This document shows, one piece after another, positions 10,368 through 19,911 of a DNA stretch of 64,000 nucleotides. A program made the position numbers and the translations under genes. The stretch lies in assembly GCA_964429655.1 (NCBI GenBank), contig CAYSCZ010000008.1:1-64000 (forward strand), written 5' to 3'. The notes below the pieces were generated by a model. That model had not been told where the DNA came from and searched no databases. It saw nothing but the letters and a program-made list of their open reading frames with translations. The DNA is from CAYSCZ01 sp964429655. GTDB lineage: Bacteria > Bacteroidota > Bacteroidia > Cytophagales > Cyclobacteriaceae. The stretch's first letter is position 1. Every line of letters starts with the position of its first letter.

Positions 10368-11800
10368 TATTGGTTTACCTCAGTCGGATCGAATAATGAT
10401 GGTATGTTACTGGGTATATTTTCATTTCTGTCAATTTCTGACTGAGCATAAAGGAACCTTTCAGGTAGAGATGAACCTGAATTAGGTGGTACTGGCACCC
10501 TTACTGTTTGTTCTTCTAAAGTTCTTCTAACATCACAAAAAACCTCAATTTGGCTAAGTAGAGTGATGTAACGTTCCTCAAGAACTTCCCTAAGCAATGC
10601 ATTTTCAGTAGAAATTCCGTCTGGGTTTTCGATTCCGCCATTTTCAAAATCGATAGCCTCATAAGCGTCATATTGAAGGTTAACTACATCTGGATTGGTC
10701 AAATAACCACCAGCGTTCATAAAAGTGCGAAAACTGTTTAAATGGTCTAGCCCCGTCGAAAATCCTTGAGACCGTGTGCCTGTCTCTGCCAGGATCAGTA
10801 AGTTTTCCTGGAAAGTCACAATGGGTGCTGGTGCCGTCTGACCGGCAATGCCTTCATCTGAGGTATTAAGCTGGAACCCATTGACAGAATTTTGAAAAAG
10901 GTAATTAAACCTGGCGGATTCATTAGTCTTAACATTTCCTCTATAGATGGTTGAATCCCGGGAAACCATCGAAATCAAAAAATCTGAGATGATTATATCA
11001 TCTCCCTGTGTTTCCAGCTCAAATAGTTGCCAATTAAGGTTAGAAGCTTCTATAGCTGTCCCAAAAGGTGCAACCATTGAATTATCAGCACTGGATATCC
11101 CATTTTGTGCGGCACTGTAAGCAAGGCCATACTCCTGTGTATGCATATAGAATCTTGCCTTTAATGTATACGCAACCTCCATCCATGCCGTAGGATCCCC
11201 ATCAAAAAATATCTCAGAATTAATCACAGGCCTACCTGTACCGGTGTTAAGGTTTTCTATTGCTTCATCCAGTAAAAGCTGAATTTTATCATATACAACT
11301 GATTGTGCCTCAAACATTGGATTCGAAACTTCCACTTTTGATAGGTCATCAAAAGGGATATCACCGTATAAAGAAGCTGCTGTACCGGTTGATAAAGCTT
11401 CAAGTACTTGTGCTATACCAATGGTAACACCGGTAATACCCTGCTCCTCAGCCAGGTTTTTGGAAAGTCGGGCGTTTCTAAATGCATTTATAAAAACATC
11501 ATCCCATAGTCCATCAAAATCACTAGTGGTAACCGTATATGAATTAAATCCCCCATATTGACGGTCAATGCCTGTATGTGTACCGGCAAAGATTCCAGCC
11601 ATTCTGGAATTAATTCCATTTTGCAATAGTATTTGTCCTACACCTGCCGTGGTTAAAACACTTTGATATTCGGTGGAAGTAGGATTGTTGGGATCAATAT
11701 TGATATCACCATCTCCATCAACCAGGTCACGGCACCCTATAAGGCCTGTTATAAATATTATTGTAAGAAGTTTTGCGATTATTATTTTCATCTTCATCAT
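10367..11800 (-). CDS. SusD/RagB-like substrate-binding lipoprotein
   Basis: A 477-residue lipoprotein with lipobox LIGC near residue 23. The early text SDFDGLWDDVFINAFRNARL and the following helical TPR-like region (LYGDIPFDDL, then ALTLKARFYMH-like segments) fit the SusD-like group 2 family. It is expected to sit on the outer face of the outer membrane as the lid of the SusC-like channel encoded three bases upstream. SusD proteins usually bind glycans, but group 2 members occur in loci for peptides and other polymers, so the ligand is open. The tight SusC-SusD spacing and the TAATG link to the esterase gene show one operon. Confidence 0.92.
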   Translation of the reverse strand: MMKMKIIIAKLLTIIFITGLIGCRDLVDGDGDINIDPNNPTSTEYQSVLTTAGVGQILLQNGINSRMAGIFAGTHTGIDRQYGGFNSYTVTTSDFDGLWDDVFINAFRNARLSKNLAEEQGITGVTIGIAQVLEALSTGTAASLYGDIPFDDLSKVEVSNPMFEAQSVVYDKIQLLLDEAIENLNTGTGRPVINSEIFFDGDPTAWMEVAYTLKARFYMHTQEYGLAYSAAQNGISSADNSMVAPFGTAIEASNLNWQLFELETQGDDIIISDFLISMVSRDSTIYRGNVKTNESARFNYLFQNSVNGFQLNTSDEGIAGQTAPAPIVTFQENLLILAETGTRSQGFSTGLDHLNSFRTFMNAGGYLTNPDVVNLQYDAYEAIDFENGGIENPDGISTENALLREVLEERYITLLSQIEVFCDVRRTLEEQTVRVPVPPNSGSSLPERFLYAQSEIDRNENIPSNIPSLFDPTEVNQ

Positions 11801-11803
11801 CTT

Positions 11804-14800
11804 TTATAAATTGAGTTGAATGGAAAAAACATATGATTTGGTACCCGGATTATTGAAATATTCGATACCCCGTGCATTACTGACCCCGTTTAGGTTAGTG
11901 TCGGGATCATTACCTTCGAAAGGTGTCCATATTACCAGGTTTCTTCCTGTTGCAGAAAGTTGAATTGATTCAAATCCCTTATTTTTAATCCATTGATTAT
12001 TAAGCGTATAAGAAAGTTCGATGCGTCTTAATCTTGTCCAGGAACCGTCTTCCACATATAATTCGTCATTACCACTTCCAAAGAATCCACCATCAGCCTG
12101 ATACCATGGCTCAGTAAGTGCCACTGGTCCGTCACCAAAGTCACGCACAACCCCCCTGAAAGTTGTGCCTGCAAAAATCACATCTCCATTATAATCTAAT
12201 AAATTTTGATTGGTTGTAGTCTCAACAGCTGATGCTCCCCAGGTGCCAATATCATACAATGCAGATTTTGTCCCGGCATAAATGTCTGCTCCCTGAAAAG
12301 TCTCAAAAAGCATTGAAAATCCAAAGTTTTTATATTGAACATTTGTGATCCATGAACCTCTCCAGTCCGGATTCGGGTCACCAATCACACCCGGTTCTTC
12401 ATCTTGTTCAGGAAATCCATTTTCATCTAAAACAATCTTTCCTGATTCGTCCCTCTTGGTTTTTGATCCAAAGAAAACTCCAAAAGGCTGGCCCTCTACC
12501 ACGCGATTTGAAACGGCATTTAAACCTCCAATATCCTGTCCTTCAGCACCTTTTAAATCTGCCACAAGGTTTTCATTTCTTGAGTATAGAAGGTTTGTTT
12601 GGACTGTCAGGTCTTTCCTGTCCAGTACTTTTAAGCCTAAGTCAATTTCTGTTCCCTTATTCTCTACGTTAGCAAAATTGTCAACAATTCTATCATAACC
12701 TGTCGTGTTTGGCAGTCGTCTGAAAAATATAGCACCCTCCGTCCTGTTATCATAATAAGTAAAGCTTAACGACAACCGGTCATTTAAAAACCTTAAATCA
12801 GTACCCAGTTCGATTTCAGTTTTTCTCTCTGGTTCCAAAAACGGATTACCCAGTACAATACTTTCTGTGAACCCTCCATTTCCAAACAATCCGGTGCTGA
12901 TAGAACCCCCAAGCGCATCGGTATAGGTAGGCTGAACGATTCGGTTATTAGTGTTATAAGGTCCGGGCTCCTGACCTACTTCCCCGTAAGAGGCCCTTAA
13001 CTTAGCAAATGATAAAAAATTTATATTAACCATCTTGTGGAATTGCCAGGCACCGGTAATGGATGGAAACCAGAATGATGGATCAGCCTGATCTCCAAAT
13101 GTAGATGATACCTCCCCCCTTAATGAACCGGTTATAAACAAATTCTGATAGGCTTGTAAAGTAACCTCAGCATAGACTGCAGACTTTCTGCTTTCAGTAG
13201 TATTAGCTGAAGCTGTACGATTCTCTGGTAGCGCATTATTTAAATCCCTCGCGCCTGTTTCCACATCTGCAAACTGGATAAAATTGATTATTTCATTTTG
13301 AGTAGTGTACCTTTTACTTTGATTGTAATTAAATCCTACCAACATAGTCAAATCGAAGTTGCTGCTAATTGATCTGTTCCCTTTTACAATTAGGTCAGTA
13401 TTCAGGATAGAATTTTTACGAAGCAATGTTTCAAACAATCCTGTCCTGAAACCACCTGCTGCCGAGCCGGGAGTAAAAAACTGATCCTTTTGCTCGCTGT
13501 ATGAATCCAATCCAACCCGACCAATAACATCTATCCAATCAGTGACAGAGTAGGTCAGTTTAAAATTGTTAATGAACCTATCCACAATAGCTAAATCCTC
13601 TTGTTCTCTGGTAGTCCAAAGTGGATTGTTGTAGCCAGCATTGCCACTGCCCAGATGATTTCTGTACGATCTGTGACGGTTTTCTTCGGGAGATGCATCA
13701 GGCCCCGGGAAGTAACTGCCTCGATATCCTATGTTATTGAAATCCGGGGGCGTTCTGGTCAACCCAAGGTATAGCCCTGATGATTGAGCCCCTCGTCTAA
13801 TTCTATTTGAAGTTGTTCTGGTGTAATTAATATTGACATTTAATACAAAATCATCATTTAAGAGTTGCTCACCATTAAATCTTGCTGTGGTCCGATTGTA
13901 GTCAGAATTGTCTTTAATGATCCCCTGCTGATCAAGGTTACTAATACTAAAGAAAACATTACCAGTCTCATTCCCAGCGGTTAGGCTCACGTTATTTTCC
14001 CAGAAATGGCCGTTTTGGAATACCTGATCAAAATTTTCATCTAAGAAAGTTTCCCGGGAATTTTTACTGATGACCGGATAATAAACATCGCCGTTCTGAT
14101 CAACAAAAAACTCTCCGGATGTATCAAACTCATCTTGACCTCCAGACCGGTCTGCTATTTTATCACCCCAAGAATCCCGTTGCACCGGATCATAGACACC
14201 ATTATTTCCTTGGCCAAATTTATCCTGTAAGGGGTATTTTCGACTTACTCTATCAATTGAATAAGTGGACTTAACCGAAACCTGAAGCTTCTGATTATAT
14301 TTTCCACTTTTCGTGGTGATCACGATGGCACCATTCATAGCAGATGTACCCCAAAGTGCGGCAGCGGAAGCCCCTTTTAAAACACTGATGTTTTCAATAT
14401 CATTAGGATTGATGTCATTTAATCTAGATTGCTGGGCTATTTGTCCAGTACCGAAATTATCGTTGCTGATGGGTACCCCATCGACAATAATCAGGGGTTG
14501 ACTACCGCCGGTTAACGTTGAAACTCCCCTTATCTGGATATATGATCCAGCTCCGGGGTCGCCTGAGTTTCTGGAGATGGTTACGCCGGTTGCTTTTCCT
14601 GATATTGCGTTGAGTAAATTAGGTTCAGCTGCTTTTACAATGTCATCAGTTTTCAACTGAGAATTGGCATATCCAACATTATCCTTATTGGCTTTAAACC
14701 CAAGTGCTGTTACAACAACCTCCGCTAGCTCCTCGGCATCTATTTCCAGAGTGACATCAATAATTGATCGGTTGCCAACATCTATCACCTGACTGATAAA

Positions 14801-15037
14801 ACCCACAAAGGTTACGCTTAACTGTGCATTCTCTTCAACACTAATGCTGTAGTTTCCATTAATATCTGAGATTACACCATTCGTTGTGCCAACCTCCAAA
14901 ATGGTTGCCCCTATTAAAGGCTCTCCGTTATTATCTTTTATCGTCCCTTTAACAACCTGTTGTGCCTTTAATTCACTGACAATACTTGTGGTAATTATTA
15001 TTAAGAAAAAGACCGATTGTAACCCTTTATTCATCAT
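11804..15037 (-). CDS. SusC/RagA-like TonB-dependent outer-membrane receptor
   Basis: About 1077 residues from the chosen start. A signal peptide (ending near KAQ) is followed by a carboxypeptidase-regulatory-like domain (VVKGTIKDNNGEPLIGATI), the TonB plug domain (NLLNAISGKATGV, IRGVSTL, PLIIVDGVPI, NIENISVLKGASAAALWG) and a C-terminal beta-barrel ending in YVFSIQLNL with a terminal hydrophobic residue. It forms the energised uptake channel for the SusD-bound ligand. The ATG pair at 15037/15034 directly precedes the basic n-region of the signal peptide; an upstream in-frame ATG at 15064 would add nine polar residues before it and is less likely. First gene of the leftward operon. Confidence 0.93.
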   Translation of the reverse strand: MMNKGLQSVFFLIIITTSIVSELKAQQVVKGTIKDNNGEPLIGATILEVGTTNGVISDINGNYSISVEENAQLSVTFVGFISQVIDVGNRSIIDVTLEIDAEELAEVVVTALGFKANKDNVGYANSQLKTDDIVKAAEPNLLNAISGKATGVTISRNSGDPGAGSYIQIRGVSTLTGGSQPLIIVDGVPISNDNFGTGQIAQQSRLNDINPNDIENISVLKGASAAALWGTSAMNGAIVITTKSGKYNQKLQVSVKSTYSIDRVSRKYPLQDKFGQGNNGVYDPVQRDSWGDKIADRSGGQDEFDTSGEFFVDQNGDVYYPVISKNSRETFLDENFDQVFQNGHFWENNVSLTAGNETGNVFFSISNLDQQGIIKDNSDYNRTTARFNGEQLLNDDFVLNVNINYTRTTSNRIRRGAQSSGLYLGLTRTPPDFNNIGYRGSYFPGPDASPEENRHRSYRNHLGSGNAGYNNPLWTTREQEDLAIVDRFINNFKLTYSVTDWIDVIGRVGLDSYSEQKDQFFTPGSAAGGFRTGLFETLLRKNSILNTDLIVKGNRSISSNFDLTMLVGFNYNQSKRYTTQNEIINFIQFADVETGARDLNNALPENRTASANTTESRKSAVYAEVTLQAYQNLFITGSLRGEVSSTFGDQADPSFWFPSITGAWQFHKMVNINFLSFAKLRASYGEVGQEPGPYNTNNRIVQPTYTDALGGSISTGLFGNGGFTESIVLGNPFLEPERKTEIELGTDLRFLNDRLSLSFTYYDNRTEGAIFFRRLPNTTGYDRIVDNFANVENKGTEIDLGLKVLDRKDLTVQTNLLYSRNENLVADLKGAEGQDIGGLNAVSNRVVEGQPFGVFFGSKTKRDESGKIVLDENGFPEQDEEPGVIGDPNPDWRGSWITNVQYKNFGFSMLFETFQGADIYAGTKSALYDIGTWGASAVETTTNQNLLDYNGDVIFAGTTFRGVVRDFGDGPVALTEPWYQADGGFFGSGNDELYVEDGSWTRLRRIELSYTLNNQWIKNKGFESIQLSATGRNLVIWTPFEGNDPDTNLNGVSNARGIEYFNNPGTKSYVFSIQLNL

Positions 15038-15087
15038 GTAATCTTTTATTTTATGTGAATGCAATTATATATTTCGTAATTTCAGTT

Positions 15088-15119
15088 GTCAAACTATATG
15101 TTTATTATAAATTTATCAA
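15088..15119 (-). promoter_or_regulatory. Candidate promoter of the susC operon
   Basis: On the minus strand TTG (15119-15117) and TATAGTTTG (15098-15090) are separated by 18 bases, resembling the Bacteroidota housekeeping promoter (TTTG at -33, TAnnTTTG at -7). The -7 match is off by one base in spacing. It would give a 5' leader of about 45 bases. The 200-bp region is very AT-rich, so chance matches are possible. Confidence 0.35.
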
Positions 15120-15216
15120 TTCTATCTTTAAATTTTGTAAAATCATTATTTTTAAGAATTTTTATTGAATTTTATCAACTTTCAAAGAATTTTAAAAATG
15201 TTATATTGTAGTATAA

Positions 15217-15224
15217 TATTTTTG
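15217..15224 (+). promoter_or_regulatory. Candidate -7 element for the divergent HTH gene
   Basis: TATTTTTG matches the Bacteroidota TAnnTTTG -7 consensus exactly and lies 13 bases before the ATG at 15238. No convincing -33 element is visible, and the leader would be very short. Confidence 0.25.
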
Positions 15225-15237
15225 TTGTCTTATAGCG

Positions 15238-16380
15238 ATGGATGTAAGTGGACCATATAGGGAGTTTGTGTCTAAGCTGGAAAAGCTCTTCGGGAAGTTT
15301 GATTCAGATCAAAAACGTTTCGATCGAGCCAATAACTCTAAAATAGCACGTGAACTAGGATATTCTGATGCTCAATTTTCAAGACTTATCAACCAAACAG
15401 CCACAGAAGGTGAATACCAAAGAGCTACCCAAAATGTGGATAGAATACTTCAAATTGAGAGACTTGAGAAAAAACTGAAGCAGGTAGAAAAGCCAATTAA
15501 TTGGAAAGCCAGTCCCATATGGCTTATAACTTCAGTCATGCTCTTAATCATCATAATTATTCTGTATTCCTTTAAGGTAATGCAGAATATTGATGACCAA
15601 TCAAACGATTCAAATATAGCCCTGAGCCGAGATCATACGCTGAGGTGGTCCTTCGAATCCTCTTTTATAGATCCTTACATTAAGTTGGATGACTTGCCTA
15701 ATGATTGTAACTATCCATGTTATAAATATCAAGGCCGATGGGAACTCGATGAAACCTACAAACTTCCCTTTTTCAGAGAAAGAAACGGGTTTCATTACCT
15801 GGCTACATCGGTTATAATGTATGCAAGATGTATGACAGAAAAGAGTGAAAAAGGTGATATTATTGAAGGTTATGAATATCAGAAACATGAAATTTGGTAT
15901 GATAAGCGGGAGTGGCCTATTGATTCATTTTTAACATCAGAGAATAAATTAAAGGATAATTACAGTGAATTAGATTTTAATAATCAAACAGGTTTCGTCA
16001 AAGTCGCTAATGTCCACACATTCTTCAGAAATGAATTTATACTGGACTCAGATTCCATCATACGTAATGGCAAAGTCATTGGCAGAGATCTGGAATACAT
16101 ATCTATTGATAAACTAAGCCGGAAAATAAAATCAGAAAACCTTCCAGGTGAGATACAATCTGAACTGAATAGAATTGTCAATAACCGATTGAAAGACTTT
16201 TCCAATCCAATTAATTGCAATCCATCCCCATTGATAAATGAAGATTTCAATCTTATCAATGATGGTGATAAGATGAGTTTTAATTGTCAACTAACAACAA
16301 GCAGGTTTGGCATCGACTATACAAAAACATATAAACTTTCTGACCAGTATATCAAGAACCGATGCATAACTACCAACTAA
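15238..16380 (+). CDS. Helix-turn-helix protein with single membrane span and cysteine-containing extracytoplasmic domain
   Basis: A 380-residue protein of unrecognised family. Residues 32-55 read like a helix-turn-helix (SKIARELGYSDAQFSRLI), followed by a basic helix that may be a coiled coil (67-88), one strong membrane span (92-113) and a C-terminal domain of about 265 residues with seven cysteines (for example CNYPC, ARC, NCNPS, NRC). Basic residues on the N-terminal side predict N-in/C-out topology, so the layout resembles ToxR- or CadC-like membrane-bound regulators. It is divergent from susC with a 200-bp shared upstream region, the usual place for a SusCD regulator, and no sigma/anti-sigma pair or hybrid two-component system is present nearby. 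The role as sensor-regulator is inference; a structural role cannot be ruled out. Confidence 0.6.
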   Translation: MDVSGPYREFVSKLEKLFGKFDSDQKRFDRANNSKIARELGYSDAQFSRLINQTATEGEYQRATQNVDRILQIERLEKKLKQVEKPINWKASPIWLITSVMLLIIIIILYSFKVMQNIDDQSNDSNIALSRDHTLRWSFESSFIDPYIKLDDLPNDCNYPCYKYQGRWELDETYKLPFFRERNGFHYLATSVIMYARCMTEKSEKGDIIEGYEYQKHEIWYDKREWPIDSFLTSENKLKDNYSELDFNNQTGFVKVANVHTFFRNEFILDSDSIIRNGKVIGRDLEYISIDKLSRKIKSENLPGEIQSELNRIVNNRLKDFSNPINCNPSPLINEDFNLINDGDKMSFNCQLTTSRFGIDYTKTYKLSDQYIKNRCITTN

Positions 16381-16403
16381 AAAGTATATAATAATATGAT
16401 GTC

Positions 16404-16447
16404 AATAATCTAAAAAGGCTTTCTTTTGGGGAGCCTCCAGATTATTA
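16404..16447 (-). terminator. Hairpin between convergent genes, possible terminator
   Basis: A nested inverted repeat: AATAATCT with AGATTATT outside and AGGCT with AGCCT inside. On the minus strand the inner stem is followed by TTTTT. It overlaps the last codons of the gene at 16410-16856. Confidence 0.45.
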
Positions 16448-16856
16448 TAAAATGTAAAAGAAGATTTGATAAAAACAATAAAATTCCTCCCTGAAGATAT
16501 TTAAAAGAAAAACCATACAACATTAAGTTATCAAATTTGTAGAAAAACATCATTCTATAATCGAAATAATACACTGTGATATATATTATCAAACCACTTA
16601 GCGCTGAATATAGAACCCAAAGGTATCCTATATACCGCTTCCACTTCTCGACTACAAACCCGATAATAATGGAACTTAAAATTATAGTCAGTATAACTTC
16701 ATCTGATATATCTATTATCAATCTTTTACCCCTCATGTAAATAAAGAACCTATTATTATTAGCCAGTATTGAAGCAAGCATAAACTCTGAATTAAGAAGA
16801 ATTTTATGCCCACCCTCGATCAAAGACATAAAAGAATCCAAAATCAACTTTCTCAT
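16410..16856 (-). CDS. Hypothetical small membrane protein
   Basis: A 148-residue protein without a family I recognise. It has three hydrophobic segments, near residues 52-68, 77-96 and 120-140, and a basic C-terminus (RLPKRKPF). It points towards the helix-turn-helix gene, and the two end 30 bases apart. Reading direction matches the DUF1501/DUF1800 genes, but those genes lie upstream of it with 99 bp between. The start ATG is 99 bp downstream of the DUF1501 stop in an AT-rich stretch. Coding is likely because the frame is open and the hydrophobic pattern is regular, but function is unknown. Confidence 0.5.
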   Translation of the reverse strand: MRKLILDSFMSLIEGGHKILLNSEFMLASILANNNRFFIYMRGKRLIIDISDEVILTIILSSIIIGFVVEKWKRYIGYLWVLYSALSGLIIYITVYYFDYRMMFFYKFDNLMLYGFSFKYLQGGILLFLSNLLLHFIIIWRLPKRKPF

Positions 16857-16955
16857 TCAAATAATATTTGTTTCGCTTGTCGTCTTTTTTTTAGAGCAAG
16901 GCGCAAAAATACACTTATAATTATCTTTTTAATTAATATATTAAAACGGATAAAT

Positions 16956-18236
16956 TTATCCTTTGAATAGATTTAGATTACTAAAGTTGAACTTTAATAA
17001 TTGACGGATAGTGTTTTTTTTTGCACCAAATAGATCAACTAAAACTGAAGCATATACTGATCTAAAATCTATTTCCATTTTTACATTCAAAGATTTGTCC
17101 GTGCCAGCAATAGCTGGATTATCTCCAATAACGATAGGCTTAACATTGGTTCCAAAAAGCATCATTGGTGCTGCTTCACCGTGGTCCGTACCATAACTGG
17201 CATTGGACGCTATTTTTCTTCCAAATTCTGAAAATGTCATAGCCAGCACTTTATGATCATGGCCCAACAAAGTAAGATCTTCCATAAAAGTGCCAATGCT
17301 CTGGGATAATTCCTTCAGCAATAATGCATGCTCACCCATGGATGGATCCTTTTTATCAACCTGAGATGAATGTGTGTCAAATCCACCCTGTTTAACAATA
17401 TAAATTTTTGTTTGTAACCCTCCAGATATTAACCTAGCAACTGTTTTTAATTGCCTTGCAAGATTGGACTGATTGTATTTTTCAGATAAATTATTTCCCT
17501 TAGAAAAAGCTTTTTTCACTATGCCTCCATAGTTATTTGCTTTCTTTATAGACTCTACAACAAACGCTAGCTCCCTTCCATGAGCACTATTTTTTGGTAC
17601 ATTCAACGATTCTTCTGATGGTAAATCAAATGTCCTGAGAGCCCTGGGATTGTGAACAGCATAACTAAAATTAGATTTATAGCTCTGGCAGGTACTGGAA
17701 AGTTTTGAATCAATGGCAATAGCAAGTGGATAAGGATATTTTTCATTTGGATATTGACTTGGAAAAAATTCATGTTCTTCTATTAAATACTTCCCAAGCC
17801 AACCCGTGCTATCTGTTTCATTCGTTGGTGAGGCACTGGTCCATATATCCCTTGATCTGAAATGTGATTTATCCGGATTAGGATATCCGACATTTTGAAT
17901 TATTTGCATCCTCCCATCCTCGAATAGCTTTTTCATTTCTAACAAACTAGGATTAAACTTTAGTTTGTCTATACCATCAACAGTTAGTAACTTTTTTTCA
18001 GGGATCAATATATTTTTTCGTTTTTTAAAGAGTTGGTCATATTGATCAATTGGAATGAAGGTATTTAATCCATCGTTTCCGCCATTTAATTGAATCAATA
18101 CCAGAATATCTCCCTGATCTTTAGAAAACTCATAAAAAGTTAACCAATCTTCTATATTGCTTGCAGATAGTCCCAGACCGTTTAAAGACAGTGGTATACT
18201 AAAAGCTGTATGTTTTAAAAAATTTCTTCTTTTCAA
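16956..18236 (-). CDS. DUF1501 family protein
   Basis: A 426-residue protein of the DUF1501 (sulfatase/phosphatase-fold) family. The N-terminus MKRRNFLK followed by a hydrophobic stretch is a twin-arginine-type signal. Family landmarks are LVLIQLNGGNDGLNT (residues 45-60), FNPSL..M..LF, NVGYPNPD.SHF..RDIW, GGFDTHS and the C-terminal TFSEFGR..ASN...GTDHG, whose Asp/His residues could bind metal. DUF1501 genes are almost always next to DUF1800 genes, as here (13 bp downstream of it). The pair is widespread in Bacteroidota and Planctomycetota, and its biochemical role is not established. A periplasmic or surface location is likely. Confidence 0.9.
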   Translation of the reverse strand: MKRRNFLKHTAFSIPLSLNGLGLSASNIEDWLTFYEFSKDQGDILVLIQLNGGNDGLNTFIPIDQYDQLFKKRKNILIPEKKLLTVDGIDKLKFNPSLLEMKKLFEDGRMQIIQNVGYPNPDKSHFRSRDIWTSASPTNETDSTGWLGKYLIEEHEFFPSQYPNEKYPYPLAIAIDSKLSSTCQSYKSNFSYAVHNPRALRTFDLPSEESLNVPKNSAHGRELAFVVESIKKANNYGGIVKKAFSKGNNLSEKYNQSNLARQLKTVARLISGGLQTKIYIVKQGGFDTHSSQVDKKDPSMGEHALLLKELSQSIGTFMEDLTLLGHDHKVLAMTFSEFGRKIASNASYGTDHGEAAPMMLFGTNVKPIVIGDNPAIAGTDKSLNVKMEIDFRSVYASVLVDLFGAKKNTIRQLLKFNFSNLNLFKG

Positions 18237-18249
18237 TACAATTTAATTT

Positions 18250-19836
18250 CTAACATAATTGAAAATGTGGAAGCCTGATAATATTTTGGATTAATACATT
18301 TAATCGAGACTTTATGTAGTTTTTGTTATCAACATCATATGGGTTTTCAAGATATTTCTTGTACGTACTATTCCATTTGGATGACGATAGTCCGACGAAT
18401 TTTTTTTCAATATCATCTATCTGGATAGAAGAGAGCGGAAACGCAATTAATAATTCAATAAATGTTGTAACCACTTTTTTTGGATCATCAGCATTCTCTA
18501 TTTCTTCAAGAACATTCAAAGGGTCAATCCTCATAAATACACTTTTTTTTATTATCCCATTTTTCCTCATTAACCTCTTAATAAATCGATCGCGCTCTGA
18601 TAAGGTAGAAGGAGATATCCAATATCTGTAATAAATTGGTTCCTGATAATATGCCCTCCAGCCTGCCACATCAGGAAGATCAAGTATATCCTGGTTTTGT
18701 CTAAACAAGCTTCTGTAGATCTCAATTTTTAATTCATAAGAAGATTTATCACTCATGATAACCGGAAATTCTACCTGCAACTGTCTTAAAAATCCTATGG
18801 TGAAGTCAACAGGTGACTTTATCTGAGCACCCATAAATTGGGAATCAAAAAAATGCTCACTACTTAAAAGTGTTTTTAAAACAGGTTTGATTTCATAACT
18901 ATTGGTTATAAGAATCTTTGAAAGTTTGGTGATAATATATCTCTCTACATCATCATCAATCTTATAATAAACGAACCATCGGTATATTTTTCGACATATA
19001 TGTTTAGCAGTTTCTTCTTTATTGAAAATCATGTCGATGAGAAGTTCATATTCCTTTTCTTCATTATTTTCAATTACTGCATTATCATAGATATAGGAAA
19101 AAGACTTTTTCCCTTTAAAATGATTTTTTGAAATATATTTTACAGTTTTTTTTGGGTTTTTTTTAGTTATGTAACCAGAGAGCACTTTTGCGGCTTCTTG
19201 AATATCCAGTTCAGTGAAATTTGTGTAATCTTCTTTACCTTTTAACGGCCCCTTTCCTATAGTATAAAGTTCAAACAACTCTCGTGCATAATTTTCATTA
19301 GGAGCTTCGGCTACATTAGTATCTCCATTCAGGTAAATTAACATAGCTTGACTAACTGTTACCTGTCTTAACAGGGATTTGATATTTCCAAGACCGGCTC
19401 TTTGGTATAAATCAATCAATTCGTAAATACCCCTGGCGTCATTAACTATGGATGCCTGAACAGCAAAATGATTCATCCAAAAAAGTGTGATCTTCTGCTG
19501 GATACTAAATTTCTGGTTCAAAAAATTATCAATCATCCATACCTTCAGACAGTTTCTTCTGACAAAATCACTACCATATTTTTTGTTTATCCAGGGCTTA
19601 CCTATTGGAGTTTTTGGATCATTTTCAAAGTAGTAGTTAATAGGAGGTGAAATTTTTGGAGGAACTTCATAGACCAATTTATTCAGCGTTTTAGATAGCC
19701 CTAAATCTATTGAATAATTTATTTCTTTAATCGTGGGACCAAAAAGAACCCTCCTAAGTAAGTGGCCGGCTTTCAATTTATTCCATTCCCCATCATAGGG
19801 TTCAAGACTTAAATGTATCGGTTCATGTCTCATCAA
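18250..19836 (-). CDS. DUF1800 family protein
   Basis: A 528-residue protein of the DUF1800 family. Landmarks are HLLRRVLFGP near residue 26, the long helical stretch with MNHFAV, NENYARELFELYTIGKGPL in the middle and DLPDVAGWRAYYQEP near residue 380. No clear signal peptide is visible. It may start at either of two adjacent ATGs (19836 or 19833). It is transcribed first in the DUF1800-DUF1501 pair with 13 bp between them. The function of the family is unknown; co-occurrence suggests that the two proteins act together. Confidence 0.9.
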   Translation of the reverse strand: MMRHEPIHLSLEPYDGEWNKLKAGHLLRRVLFGPTIKEINYSIDLGLSKTLNKLVYEVPPKISPPINYYFENDPKTPIGKPWINKKYGSDFVRRNCLKVWMIDNFLNQKFSIQQKITLFWMNHFAVQASIVNDARGIYELIDLYQRAGLGNIKSLLRQVTVSQAMLIYLNGDTNVAEAPNENYARELFELYTIGKGPLKGKEDYTNFTELDIQEAAKVLSGYITKKNPKKTVKYISKNHFKGKKSFSYIYDNAVIENNEEKEYELLIDMIFNKEETAKHICRKIYRWFVYYKIDDDVERYIITKLSKILITNSYEIKPVLKTLLSSEHFFDSQFMGAQIKSPVDFTIGFLRQLQVEFPVIMSDKSSYELKIEIYRSLFRQNQDILDLPDVAGWRAYYQEPIYYRYWISPSTLSERDRFIKRLMRKNGIIKKSVFMRIDPLNVLEEIENADDPKKVVTTFIELLIAFPLSSIQIDDIEKKFVGLSSSKWNSTYKKYLENPYDVDNKNYIKSRLNVLIQNIIRLPHFQLC

Positions 19837-19911
19837 AGATCATTAGAGTAGTTAATAAACTATACTTATAACACTAAATATAAATGTATTGTACGCGGAA
19901 ATTTTTATACG

